A stretch of DNA of 64,000 nt from Croceimicrobium sp965279135 (GTDB lineage Bacteria; Bacteroidota; Bacteroidia; Flavobacteriales; Schleiferiaceae): NCBI GenBank assembly GCA_965279135.1, contig OZ257133.1, positions 620,001 through 684,000 on the forward strand, read 5' to 3'. Positions 16,879 to 24,836 of this stretch are shown here, in pieces. Under the pieces are notes generated by a model, which did no database searches, was not told where the DNA came from, and worked only from the letters and a program-made list of their open reading frames with translations. The first letter of the stretch is position 1. Each line of letters starts with the position of its first letter. The translations under genes and the position numbers were made by a program.

Positions 16879-17878
16879 TAATGATTTAAGGAGATTGTCC
16901 GAGCAAAGGGCAACCGCCTATCGAAAGGATCTCGGAAGCGAAACCTTTTTAGATCAGTTAAATGAGCATTTGCATCAGTGGGAGCTAGATTCTTATGAAG
17001 AACAATTAGAACAGGAGCATCCCATTTTTATGGTAATTGGTGCGCCTCGAAATGGAACTACCTTTTGCACTCAGGCCTTGGCTAATGCCTTTAGGTTAAA
17101 CTATATTAATAATCTAGAGGCTAGATTTTATAAAAATCCGGTTACTGCTATTAAGCTTAGTCAACAGATTTTGGGCTCGGGTCATCTTCCAAGCTTTAAG
17201 AGTAAGTATGCAAAAACAGACAGTATAAAGGATATCCATGAGTTTGGTTATTTCTGGCGGTATTGGTTGTTGAAAGATTCTCTGGATGCAATGCGCAGCA
17301 TTGAAGCTGATGAGGCAAAGATTAATTGGGAGGGCTTAAAAACTACCTTGCTAAATATGATGCAGGTTTGGCAAGGTCCAGCTGTGTTCAAGAATATTTT
17401 TGGCTCTTACCATATGGAACGCCTCGCTGATATATTGCCTAAGGTGATTTTCGTTTACATTGAACGTGATAGGCTGGATGCGGCAGAATCAATTTATAAT
17501 GCAAGACTGAATTATTACGGACCAGATAATCTAAAAAAATGGTGGAGCTACAGTCCCCCGAATGTTCATGACTTATTGGACTTGGAACCCATGGAGCAGA
17601 TTGTGGCTCAATTGCATTATCTTAAAGTGTACTATAACGAGCAGATAGAAAAGCTTAATCCGAAACATATTATTAGAGTTAACTACAAGGATTTAAGCCT
17701 TAAGCCGCAGCAGGTTACACAGTCCATAAGGGATCATGTAAAAGCACATTTTAACTATCAATTAGATTCCAATTCGGAGCTTCCGGAGCAATTCACTTAT
17801 GTTAGCAGAGATGCAGAACCTAGTGATTTGAGGCAAAGCCTGGCAAGGGAATTTGAGAAAATCGAAAGTCGGTTATGA
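16871..17878 (+). CDS. Sulfotransferase family protein
   Basis: Probable PAPS-dependent sulfotransferase of about 336 residues. The 5'-phosphosulfate loop is MVIGAPRNGTTFCTQ near residue 52, and the second PAPS contact region is FVYIERDRLDAAES (about 194-207). The frame extends to a TTG at 16862, but ATG 16871 is preferred; it overlaps the upstream stop by eight bases. The next gene overlaps by four bases (ATGA). The acceptor is probably a surface glycan, judging from the glycosyltransferase and aminotransferase neighbours. This is one of five such genes in the window. Confidence 0.82.
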   Translation: MDDNDLRRLSEQRATAYRKDLGSETFLDQLNEHLHQWELDSYEEQLEQEHPIFMVIGAPRNGTTFCTQALANAFRLNYINNLEARFYKNPVTAIKLSQQILGSGHLPSFKSKYAKTDSIKDIHEFGYFWRYWLLKDSLDAMRSIEADEAKINWEGLKTTLLNMMQVWQGPAVFKNIFGSYHMERLADILPKVIFVYIERDRLDAAESIYNARLNYYGPDNLKKWWSYSPPNVHDLLDLEPMEQIVAQLHYLKVYYNEQIEKLNPKHIIRVNYKDLSLKPQQVTQSIRDHVKAHFNYQLDSNSELPEQFTYVSRDAEPSDLRQSLAREFEKIESRL

Positions 17879-18933
17879 TTCTTCATTCTTTACCTACTAT
17901 AGAAGACGATGATATAGCTGCAGTAGTTGACTTATTGAAAAGCCGACAACTGCATGATGGGGCAGTGGTGCACGACCTCGAACTCAAGATGGCTAATTTC
18001 GTAGGCCGTGATTATGCTATATCCGCCAGTAGCGGCTTTGGTGCAATTCACTTAGCGCTACTAGCCTTAGAAGTCACTAAAGGAGATGAGGTTGTTATAC
18101 CTTCTTATACCTGTTCTGCTCTATTACATCCCATAGCATTGGTTGGGGCCAGAGCAGTGATAGCCGATATTTCTGAAGATGGGTTTAACTCAGGTTTTAA
18201 CCAAATAGAGGAAAAGATAAGTAGCCATACTAAAGCGATTATTTTACCCCACACTTTTGGATTCCCCGCTGTGGATATTCCGGAAATAAAGAAATTGGGA
18301 GTTCCTATAATTGAAGATTGTGCCCAAGCCTTAGGAGGGGATTATAAAGGCCAAAAATTAGGCAGCTTCGGAGATATAGCTATTTTCTCTTTTTATGCTT
18401 CGAAGGTAATTGCTGCTGGCGATGGAGGCATGGTGCTAACCAATAACAAAGAATGGGCAGATAGAGCGAGAGCCTACCGAAGTTACAATGGCATTAAAGG
18501 AAGAAGCGAGCTTACCTTAAACTACCGCCTTACAAATTTACCGGCTCGCTTGGCCTTAAGTCAACTCCAGAAAGTTGATCAGTTTATAGCCAGAAGGAAC
18601 GTTTTAGCCAAGCGCTATTTGAAGGGACTGGAAGGAGTAAAACAGGTAAAGATGACTTGGGAAGGAGCTGAGGATTCGATGTACTATCGGTTTATCATTT
18701 CCGTGCCGGATCTTTTAGATCTTAAAAACTATCTTAAAGATCAAGGGATACATACTGGTTTTGGCGTTCTGGAAAATATGCATCCCTTAATGGATTTACC
18801 GGATGAAGAATATCCTAATGCAGCGAAAAGATTGAAGCAGGTATTGAGCCTCCCTATATACCCCAGTCTTTCGGAATCGGAAGTAGATATGGTTTGTGAG
18901 AAAATCAGGACCTATTACTCTGCGGATTCCTGA
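17875..18933 (+). CDS. DegT/DnrJ/EryC1 family PLP-dependent sugar aminotransferase
   Basis: Transfers an amino group to a keto-sugar nucleotide. The 352-residue protein has the family blocks: SGFGAIHLALLAL, the EDCAQALGGDYKG segment (about 149-161) contacting PLP, and the Schiff-base lysine in FSFYASKVIAAGDGG (Lys about residue 181). It overlaps the sulfotransferase by ATGA. With the upstream reductase and glycosyltransferase it suggests an amino-deoxysugar, whose identity cannot be read. It ends the compact operon that begins with DUF2851. Confidence 0.88.
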   Translation: MILHSLPTIEDDDIAAVVDLLKSRQLHDGAVVHDLELKMANFVGRDYAISASSGFGAIHLALLALEVTKGDEVVIPSYTCSALLHPIALVGARAVIADISEDGFNSGFNQIEEKISSHTKAIILPHTFGFPAVDIPEIKKLGVPIIEDCAQALGGDYKGQKLGSFGDIAIFSFYASKVIAAGDGGMVLTNNKEWADRARAYRSYNGIKGRSELTLNYRLTNLPARLALSQLQKVDQFIARRNVLAKRYLKGLEGVKQVKMTWEGAEDSMYYRFIISVPDLLDLKNYLKDQGIHTGFGVLENMHPLMDLPDEEYPNAAKRLKQVLSLPIYPSLSESEVDMVCEKIRTYYSADS

Positions 18934-18986
18934 AACCAAAACAAATTCTTTAGCACTTATAGTCGATTAAAAAGATTCGCTTCTTG

Positions 18987-18994
18987 TAGATTTG
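18987..18994 (+). promoter_or_regulatory. TAnnTTTG -7 box candidate upstream of the WbqC-like gene
   Basis: TAGATTTG fits the Bacteroidota -7 consensus, 20 bases before the ATG at 19015. No clear -33 box is seen. The 81-base gap from the preceding operon makes a separate promoter reasonable. Confidence 0.3.
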
Positions 18995-19014
18995 AAGCTT
19001 CGAAAGCATTTGTC

Positions 19015-19698
19015 ATGAAAATAGCTATTCACCAACCTAATTTTCTTCCCTGGTTAGGGTATTTTGATAAGATTAAACAGGCTGATCATTTTGTTTTTCT
19101 GGACGACGTGGCTTTCGTGAAAGGGCATGTTTGCAATCGAAACAAGATAAAAACACAAGAGGGAGAGGAGAAATGGCTTACTGTTCCGGTAAACCATAAA
19201 AAGGGACTACAAGTAAACATCAACGAATTGGAACTTTCCTATGATCCGAAATGGCGCGGAAAGATGATTAATCTGTTACGCGGCAATTACGCTAGAGCGC
19301 CCTACTTTAAAGAATACATTTCCGATTTTGAATCCGTTCTGTTTGATGATGAACATCAAACCTTAGCCGACCTTAACATTAGCTTCATAAAGCATTATTG
19401 TAAGCTGCTCGGTATAGATACCCCCTTTTCGCGTTCGTCCGAAGTGCAGGAAGACCTGGGCACGAAAAATGACCGGAACCTGAATTTGGTGTTACACCAT
19501 GGTGGAAATGCCTATTTATCCGGGCAAGGAGCAAAAAAATACAACGACCCCGAGATGTACGAAGCGGCTGGAATCGAACTTCTTTATCAGGAGTATGATC
19601 CTCCAGTTTATCAGCAGATAGGGGCTGAGTTCGTATCACATTTATCCGTGCTTGACCTCATATTCAATGTTGGCCCGGAATCAGGTAGTTACATCTAA
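19015..19698 (+). CDS. WbqC-like family protein
   Basis: A 227-residue protein of the WbqC family, found in O-antigen and other glycan clusters; its reaction is not firmly known, although some members are linked to sugar or amino-acid modification. The family signature is at the N-terminus: IAIHQPNFLPWLGYFDKI, followed by FLDDVAFVKG and NRNKIKT. It lies after the aminotransferase operon and ends at a hairpin shared with the convergent DNRLRE-protein gene. Confidence 0.88.
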   Translation: MKIAIHQPNFLPWLGYFDKIKQADHFVFLDDVAFVKGHVCNRNKIKTQEGEEKWLTVPVNHKKGLQVNINELELSYDPKWRGKMINLLRGNYARAPYFKEYISDFESVLFDDEHQTLADLNISFIKHYCKLLGIDTPFSRSSEVQEDLGTKNDRNLNLVLHHGGNAYLSGQGAKKYNDPEMYEAAGIELLYQEYDPPVYQQIGAEFVSHLSVLDLIFNVGPESGSYI

Positions 19699-19701
19699 AT
19701 A

Positions 19702-19727
19702 AATAGGGGCCTCAAAGAGCCCCTATT
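19702..19727. terminator. Bidirectional terminator between convergent genes
   Basis: A perfect 9-bp stem (AATAGGGGC at 19702-19710 with GCCCCTATT at 19719-19727, 8-base loop) lies between two convergent genes. Read on the - strand it is followed by T-rich sequence; on the + strand the tail is weaker. Confidence 0.75.
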
Positions 19728-19748
19728 CATAAAGACCAGATCTATATT

Positions 19749-21236
19749 TTACTTAACCAGGATTTTCCCTGATTGCAGAACATCTTGATCCTTAAGTCTA
19801 TTGAGGTGATAGATATATATTCCATTACCCAAATCACTGAGATCTATTTTGTTCTCTACTTGGCTTAATTCTTTCTTTAAAACAAGCTGGCCCGTGAGGC
19901 TATAGATTTCTAAATCAATGATTCCCGGCCCGGCCTCTGGGAGGTCGATAAATAGTAGATCCTGCGCTGGGTTTGGATAAACTGAAATCTTCCGGGAAGG
20001 CCTGGTTTCTTTTAGGTCAATATTTATGTTATTGGAAAAGTTGAGTAGCAGTTTCGGGTGTGCGGTACTATCCAAATTGTTTCGGCTGGCAAATACCATA
20101 CGCCGAAAAGGCGTTTCAAACATTTGTTGTAAATAGAAACCATGGCTATTAGCGGTATCATTTAGCATATCCGATACTAGAGTGGTTACATCAATATTAT
20201 AATCTTGAAAAGCAGCAGATGATGTACGGAGACTATCTACTGATTGATTACTTACACTCGGTTGATTCTGCCAGGTAACCTGATACTCGTCCCAGGGAGT
20301 GGTGATCCGTTTTATGTAGCAGGTATTTCCTATTCCATTTCCAAATTGGTGACCGCCAAAATATAAAGGGGTATTGGGATCGCGATCCATCTTTAAACTA
20401 AGAACAGCCGAATGTAAAACAGCGGTGTCAGGAATCTGCGAAAGGTCAAATTCGATTAAAGAACGGTGGTTTACGGGATTTCCTCCATTGGTCCAGGAAT
20501 GCATATTAATCCATTTATAGGAGCCATAGTTTTGGTTGTCCCCCACTCCCCCAAATTGACGTATCATCGCATCCTGAAGTATTTCAACCTCTACAGAGCT
20601 TGCAATTGGTGTTGGAGTAGTATAATTCAGGATTAGCTCCGGACTAAGGCTATCATGTGGACTATCTGATGAGGCAAAAACCATCCTTCGATAGTAGTTT
20701 TCATTTACCAGTTTTAAATAGAATCCATGGCTGTTATTGGGGTTATTAACCATATCCTGCACCATCGCGGTTACATCAACCATGTATCCCTGATAATTTG
20801 AACTGGCTGCGGGTATAATCACTTGGTTATTGCCGGATCTAGTAGGTTGGTTTTGCCAGGTAACCTGATTCTCATTCCAGGAGCCAGTAATGCGACTTAC
20901 TTCACAACTGTTCTCATTCGCCAAATGATGTCCTGCTGCATACATTGAACCATTCGGTGGAACACTCAGGTGCAAATAGGCTGAATTGATAGTACTATTT
21001 ACTGGTATATGGCTTAGGTCAAAGTCTATCAGAGAACGATGCAACACAAGGGATCCCCCGTTAGTCCAGGCGTGCATGTTAAGCCATTGATAGTTTGGAA
21101 AATTCTGATTTGTTCCAATACCTCCCAAAGATCTGATTAGGGCATCTTTAGACGGATAGAGGGTCTCATTTGAAATGGTTTGAGCGTTTAGGCATAGCGA
21201 TAATGCCAACAAAGAAACTGAAGCGATTAATTTCAT
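19749..21236 (-). CDS. Secreted protein with two DNRLRE domains and a type IX secretion C-terminal tail
   Basis: Exported protein of about 495 residues. ATG 21236 gives a clean signal peptide (MKLIASVSLLALSLCLNAQ); the open frame starts ten codons earlier at 21266 but without that advantage. Two homologous DNRLRE-type beta domains of about 190 residues follow, each with an LGGIGTNQN/FGGVGDNQN-like segment, an xWTNGGxxxxHRSLI(D/E)FDLS block, a W(N/D)ExQVTWQNQP block and an SHGFYL...RRMVFAS block. The end is a T9SS type A sorting tail: YPNPAQDLLFI, YSLTGQLVLKKEL and GNGIYIYHL. It should pass the outer membrane through T9SS and sit on the cell surface. DNRLRE domains occur in carbohydrate-binding proteins; the ligand here is unknown. 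Confidence 0.88.
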   Translation of the reverse strand: MKLIASVSLLALSLCLNAQTISNETLYPSKDALIRSLGGIGTNQNFPNYQWLNMHAWTNGGSLVLHRSLIDFDLSHIPVNSTINSAYLHLSVPPNGSMYAAGHHLANENSCEVSRITGSWNENQVTWQNQPTRSGNNQVIIPAASSNYQGYMVDVTAMVQDMVNNPNNSHGFYLKLVNENYYRRMVFASSDSPHDSLSPELILNYTTPTPIASSVEVEILQDAMIRQFGGVGDNQNYGSYKWINMHSWTNGGNPVNHRSLIEFDLSQIPDTAVLHSAVLSLKMDRDPNTPLYFGGHQFGNGIGNTCYIKRITTPWDEYQVTWQNQPSVSNQSVDSLRTSSAAFQDYNIDVTTLVSDMLNDTANSHGFYLQQMFETPFRRMVFASRNNLDSTAHPKLLLNFSNNINIDLKETRPSRKISVYPNPAQDLLFIDLPEAGPGIIDLEIYSLTGQLVLKKELSQVENKIDLSDLGNGIYIYHLNRLKDQDVLQSGKILVK

Positions 21237-21272
21237 GATAGGTTTGTTTCCTGCTAATTTAAGCAAAAACCA

Positions 21273-21911
21273 CTACCACTTAGTACGAATCACCTCGTAA
21301 CTTTCAGCATAAGAGGACCTTACTTGAGTGCCTCTAACTTTTGCCAATCCATATACAAACTCCTTAGTAAAGTATTGCCTCTGTTTTTCAAATTGGGATT
21401 TATATAGTTGTAAGGCTTCCCATTTCTTTTCCAGATGACGTTCCTCCAGGGTTATAAAAGCCTGGGCCGAAAAACTGATATGGTTCCAAGGTAGCTCATA
21501 GCCCCAGAGAGTAACCTCCTTAAAGGCGCGCAAGCCTTCGGCATAAAGCACCTGATGATCTTGATGTACATCTGAACCACTTGGGACTAATACCATGTCA
21601 GGGGCAATTGAATTGCGAAGTTTTACAAGTTCCTCCAATACCTCTTGTCGGAAGTAATTCAGTTTTCGCACCTCATAATCATAGATATACAGATGCTCGC
21701 GAGGAATTTCAAAATGATTCATTGCCGCCAGGAACTCTTTTCTCAAGAGGTCTGGATCGCTGCCTTTAGGCAAAGATGCTCGAGCTGTACTAAAAGCTGC
21801 AACATGTACTTCAATGCCATTTTCCAGGAATTTGGCCATGCTGCCACCACATCCCAATTCGGCATCATCTGTATGCGGTGCCAGAAGCAACACCTTCTTT
21901 ATATGATTCAT
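21273..21911 (-). CDS. PIG-L family deacetylase
   Basis: Zinc-dependent N-deacetylase of about 212 residues, expected to remove acetyl groups from an N-acetylated sugar or similar compound. The metal-binding blocks are LLAPHTDDAELGCGG at the N-terminus and SDVHQDHQVLYAEG near residue 108. ATG 21911 is preferred; an in-frame GTG at 21920 directly abuts the YfhO stop. It lies between the YfhO gene (10-base gap) and the DNRLRE gene (36-base gap), so all three are probably one - strand unit. Confidence 0.9.
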   Translation of the reverse strand: MNHIKKVLLLAPHTDDAELGCGGSMAKFLENGIEVHVAAFSTARASLPKGSDPDLLRKEFLAAMNHFEIPREHLYIYDYEVRKLNYFRQEVLEELVKLRNSIAPDMVLVPSGSDVHQDHQVLYAEGLRAFKEVTLWGYELPWNHISFSAQAFITLEERHLEKKWEALQLYKSQFEKQRQYFTKEFVYGLAKVRGTQVRSSYAESYEVIRTKW

Positions 21912-21920
21912 GGCCAGCAC

Positions 21921-24428
21921 TTAATTCTTTGGTTTAATTTCTAGATAAAGTGTGAATATAAATGCTAGAAGGACCAAAATGCTGCTTATTAAGCTAATAG
22001 TTTTTTGTCCGGCGGTGTTTTCTCCCGCTAAAAACTCCATGGTAATCTCATGTTGCCCAGCGGGGATTTTGGCCGCCCTTAATACGTAGTTGGCCCTGAT
22101 TAGATCAGTTTCCTCTCCATCGATACTGATCTTCCAATGCTCGGGGTACCAGATTTCTGAGAAAACAGCTAAGTTTTCAGTGCTACTGTTGTAATCATAA
22201 ACCAGTTTCTCCGGATCGTAGGATTTGAGCTTAATACTTCCCGTTCCCGCATTGGTGGGCAGTTGGCCTGCCAGTTCTGCATGTTTACCTCTGAGTATCG
22301 CAGTTTCTCCAGGGTTAATGTCTGAGATACCAAGGAGCTCTTCATCTGCGGTATTTACCTCTTTAATATTCTTCACTAGCCAGGCATTACCAAGTCGCTT
22401 GGGGTTTTCAATTGGCCGAGCATTCGGCTGAGAGATAATATATCTCAGATTGAGCATGTTTAATGCCGGGGTTTGCTCAAACACTTGAGGAATAGGAACC
22501 TTGTTCAGGGATTGAATCTCATTGTTTATCTGATTTTCAATAAGCTCCATATATATTTTAAGCTTTGCGCCATGGTAGCCACCTAAGCTATAGTGGTAAA
22601 AAGAAGTGGTGGCATCATTAAATGGTGATACGCTAAGGTTTAGAGTTCGGAAATAAGGGTCAGTAGCATATTGTTGCATAATGACCTGATCCGCAGGTGA
22701 TACTTGTACACCATAGTTGTTTTCCACTTTGGTCTCGGCAATGAAGTTCTCCTTGTTGAGATAGCGTTTATCCACTACAAATAGATCCAGCAGTACAAGA
22801 GCGCTAAGACCAATGAGCATTCCATTTCTTGAAAGCCGACCTAAGCCAAAGAGCCAAGTAATTCCTCCGGCAACAAGGATATAAAAGAGACTGCGAAGAA
22901 CATCAGCTTTAGTCAATGCCTGGCGTGCACTTTCAAGGTTTTCGATGTATTCATCCAGCTGGGCTTGATTGGCATTCGGATTGCTCGCAAATTCAGCGAA
23001 TTGCTCTGCTTCTCGGTTATTTATGAAGTCATTGAAAAGACCCGGACTAACTACATTTAAAAGTAGGAAGCCTATGAGAATACCGCCTCCAATGTACAGG
23101 GCATTAATTCTCTTTACATTTCCGGCGAAAGGTAATTTCAGGGTCTTCTGCCACTCCGCTTTATCCCATTGGCTCAAGGCATTGAGACCTAACATTGCAA
23201 GAAGGGGGAGGATAAATTCTGGGATTACCATCATCGAGCTAACCGCACGGAATTTGTTGTAATAGGGGAAGTTATCCAGGAAAAAGTCGGTAAGACCCGC
23301 AAAATTTTTACCCCATGCCAGAGCCATGGTAAAGACAAAACTGAAAAGCAAGAGGTATTTCAAATTGCCCTTGTAAAAGAAAAGGCTCAAAAAGGCTAAT
23401 AGAAAAATTACGGCTCCGGCGTATACAGGTCCTGAGGTAAGAGGTTGATCGCCAAAATAGGCATTATTATCTCCAATTTGCTGTTGCCATCTATTATCAA
23501 CCGCTTCCATCGCCGTCTCATAGTCCTTTAAAACGGAAGACTTACCGCCTTTAAAATTTGGAACAAGAAGAGTCCAACTTTCGTTAATCCCATAAGACCA
23601 ATCGGTGACGTAATCACGATCTAATCCATCGGTTTTGTTTTCTGCATTTAAAGTCAATTCGGATTTACCACGAGTGGTATGCTTTCCAAAATCAAGGGTA
23701 CTTTTTAAATAGCTATAGTTTGTGCCCAAGGCTAAAACTCCACCTGCAATTAGGAAACCTGTGGACTTTAACCAGGCAGGAAGGGCTTTCGAACGAATGG
23801 CTTTAATGCCCTCGTAAATTCCATAAGGAACTGCCAGAAATAAGAAATAGTAGAACATTTGGGGGTGCCGAGCACCAAGTTCCAAAGACAGAAAGAATGC
23901 AAACAGACCAAAGCCAAGCAATGGTTTTGATCGGCGGTAGGCCCATACCATGCCTGCTAAAATGCCCGGTAAATAAGCCATAGCATGGATTTTGGCATTA
24001 TGGCCAGCTTCCAGGAGGATTGGAAAATAGCTGGAAAAGCCATAGCCAAGCGCTCCTAATATCGCCACCAATGGATCCACTTTAAAAGATATGCCCAGCA
24101 AATAAAAGCTGAGCATAAGCAGGAACATATAATTTACTGAAGAATCAAAAAAGACTTTGTTAAGAGTACGCGGAATTGCTTTGAGAATTTCGCCATCGTA
24201 AACCACAGAAGTCATATAAGACGGCATTCCGGCAAAAATCACATTGGTCCAGTAAATCTGGCGATCATCTTTCTCTCTATACTCTCGAATTTCCCTGGAC
24301 GAACCTTTGTACTGCTTGTTATCGTATTGTTCAATCGTTTTCCCAGATAATACCGGGTAATTGAAAATAATAGACAAGGCTAGGAAGCTCAGTACTGCAA
24401 TAATGTGAATTCGGGCTTTCTTGATCAT
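21921..24428 (-). CDS. YfhO family polytopic membrane protein
   Basis: Large membrane protein of 835 residues with about 12 or more helices, similar to YfhO, a family proposed to act as lipid-linked glycosyltransferases in Firmicutes. A long outer loop with GMPSYMTSVVYDGE precedes the first helix pair, and GYGFSSYFPILLEAGHNAKI (about residues 130-149) looks conserved. The C-terminal third is a soluble domain with a TM helix at the very end (about 810-828). Which sugar is transferred, and to what, is unknown. The PIG-L deacetylase gene follows and is probably co-transcribed. Confidence 0.85.
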   Translation of the reverse strand: MIKKARIHIIAVLSFLALSIIFNYPVLSGKTIEQYDNKQYKGSSREIREYREKDDRQIYWTNVIFAGMPSYMTSVVYDGEILKAIPRTLNKVFFDSSVNYMFLLMLSFYLLGISFKVDPLVAILGALGYGFSSYFPILLEAGHNAKIHAMAYLPGILAGMVWAYRRSKPLLGFGLFAFFLSLELGARHPQMFYYFLFLAVPYGIYEGIKAIRSKALPAWLKSTGFLIAGGVLALGTNYSYLKSTLDFGKHTTRGKSELTLNAENKTDGLDRDYVTDWSYGINESWTLLVPNFKGGKSSVLKDYETAMEAVDNRWQQQIGDNNAYFGDQPLTSGPVYAGAVIFLLAFLSLFFYKGNLKYLLLFSFVFTMALAWGKNFAGLTDFFLDNFPYYNKFRAVSSMMVIPEFILPLLAMLGLNALSQWDKAEWQKTLKLPFAGNVKRINALYIGGGILIGFLLLNVVSPGLFNDFINNREAEQFAEFASNPNANQAQLDEYIENLESARQALTKADVLRSLFYILVAGGITWLFGLGRLSRNGMLIGLSALVLLDLFVVDKRYLNKENFIAETKVENNYGVQVSPADQVIMQQYATDPYFRTLNLSVSPFNDATTSFYHYSLGGYHGAKLKIYMELIENQINNEIQSLNKVPIPQVFEQTPALNMLNLRYIISQPNARPIENPKRLGNAWLVKNIKEVNTADEELLGISDINPGETAILRGKHAELAGQLPTNAGTGSIKLKSYDPEKLVYDYNSSTENLAVFSEIWYPEHWKISIDGEETDLIRANYVLRAAKIPAGQHEITMEFLAGENTAGQKTISLISSILVLLAFIFTLYLEIKPKN

Positions 24429-24445
24429 TCTTCAAAATTGTTGCC

Positions 24446-24453
24446 CAAATATA
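24446..24453 (-). promoter_or_regulatory. TAnnTTTG -7 box upstream of the YfhO gene
   Basis: On the - strand TATATTTG lies 17 bases before the YfhO start codon at 24428. No -33 box is recognised at the usual spacing. Confidence 0.4.
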
Positions 24454-24590
24454 GATAAAAGCCAATGTGGCTGCTCCTTTAGAAGACCTTAAATGAAGCT
24501 GAAGCTGCTTCTATTTTAAGTCTAAGGAAGATTGATTGAATTGTGGATATGAAATATCTTCAGTTAAGTATTCCATTGGATGAATTAGGA

Positions 24591-24836
24591 TTATTTAGAA
24601 TCCTCATCCTCTACCTCTTCGTAATCAATGTATTCCCCGATGCTTTTATTGTCTTTAGCCTTTCCTGCTCCATTGGTCTTAACGCTCACTCTTCCCTCGC
24701 GTTTTTTGTGAGCTGCCTTCTCATTTTGTTCAGCTTTATCCTGATAACCCTCCTGGAATGGTCGGGTAAAAAAGTTTCGCAGTACTCTTGAAACGAGATA
24801 GATGAGGGCCAATATGGCAAGAAACCTTAATAACAC
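24591..24836 (-). CDS. DUF4834 family small membrane protein
   Basis: An 81-residue protein of unknown function with one N-terminal membrane helix (about 4-18), a basic stretch and an acidic tail (EYIDYEEVEDED). It matches the DUF4834 pattern known from Bacteroidota. The start is GTG at 24836, overlapping the carB stop by one base (TAGTG), so its translation is probably coupled to carB. Confidence 0.7.
   Translation of the reverse strand: MLLRFLAILALIYLVSRVLRNFFTRPFQEGYQDKAEQNEKAAHKKREGRVSVKTNGAGKAKDNKSIGEYIDYEEVEDEDSK

Noticed and set aside
24543..24791. Hydrophobic + strand frame of 82 codons
   Set aside because: It runs antisense through the DUF4834 gene, whose frame shows a natural helix-basic-acidic layout and coupling to carB.
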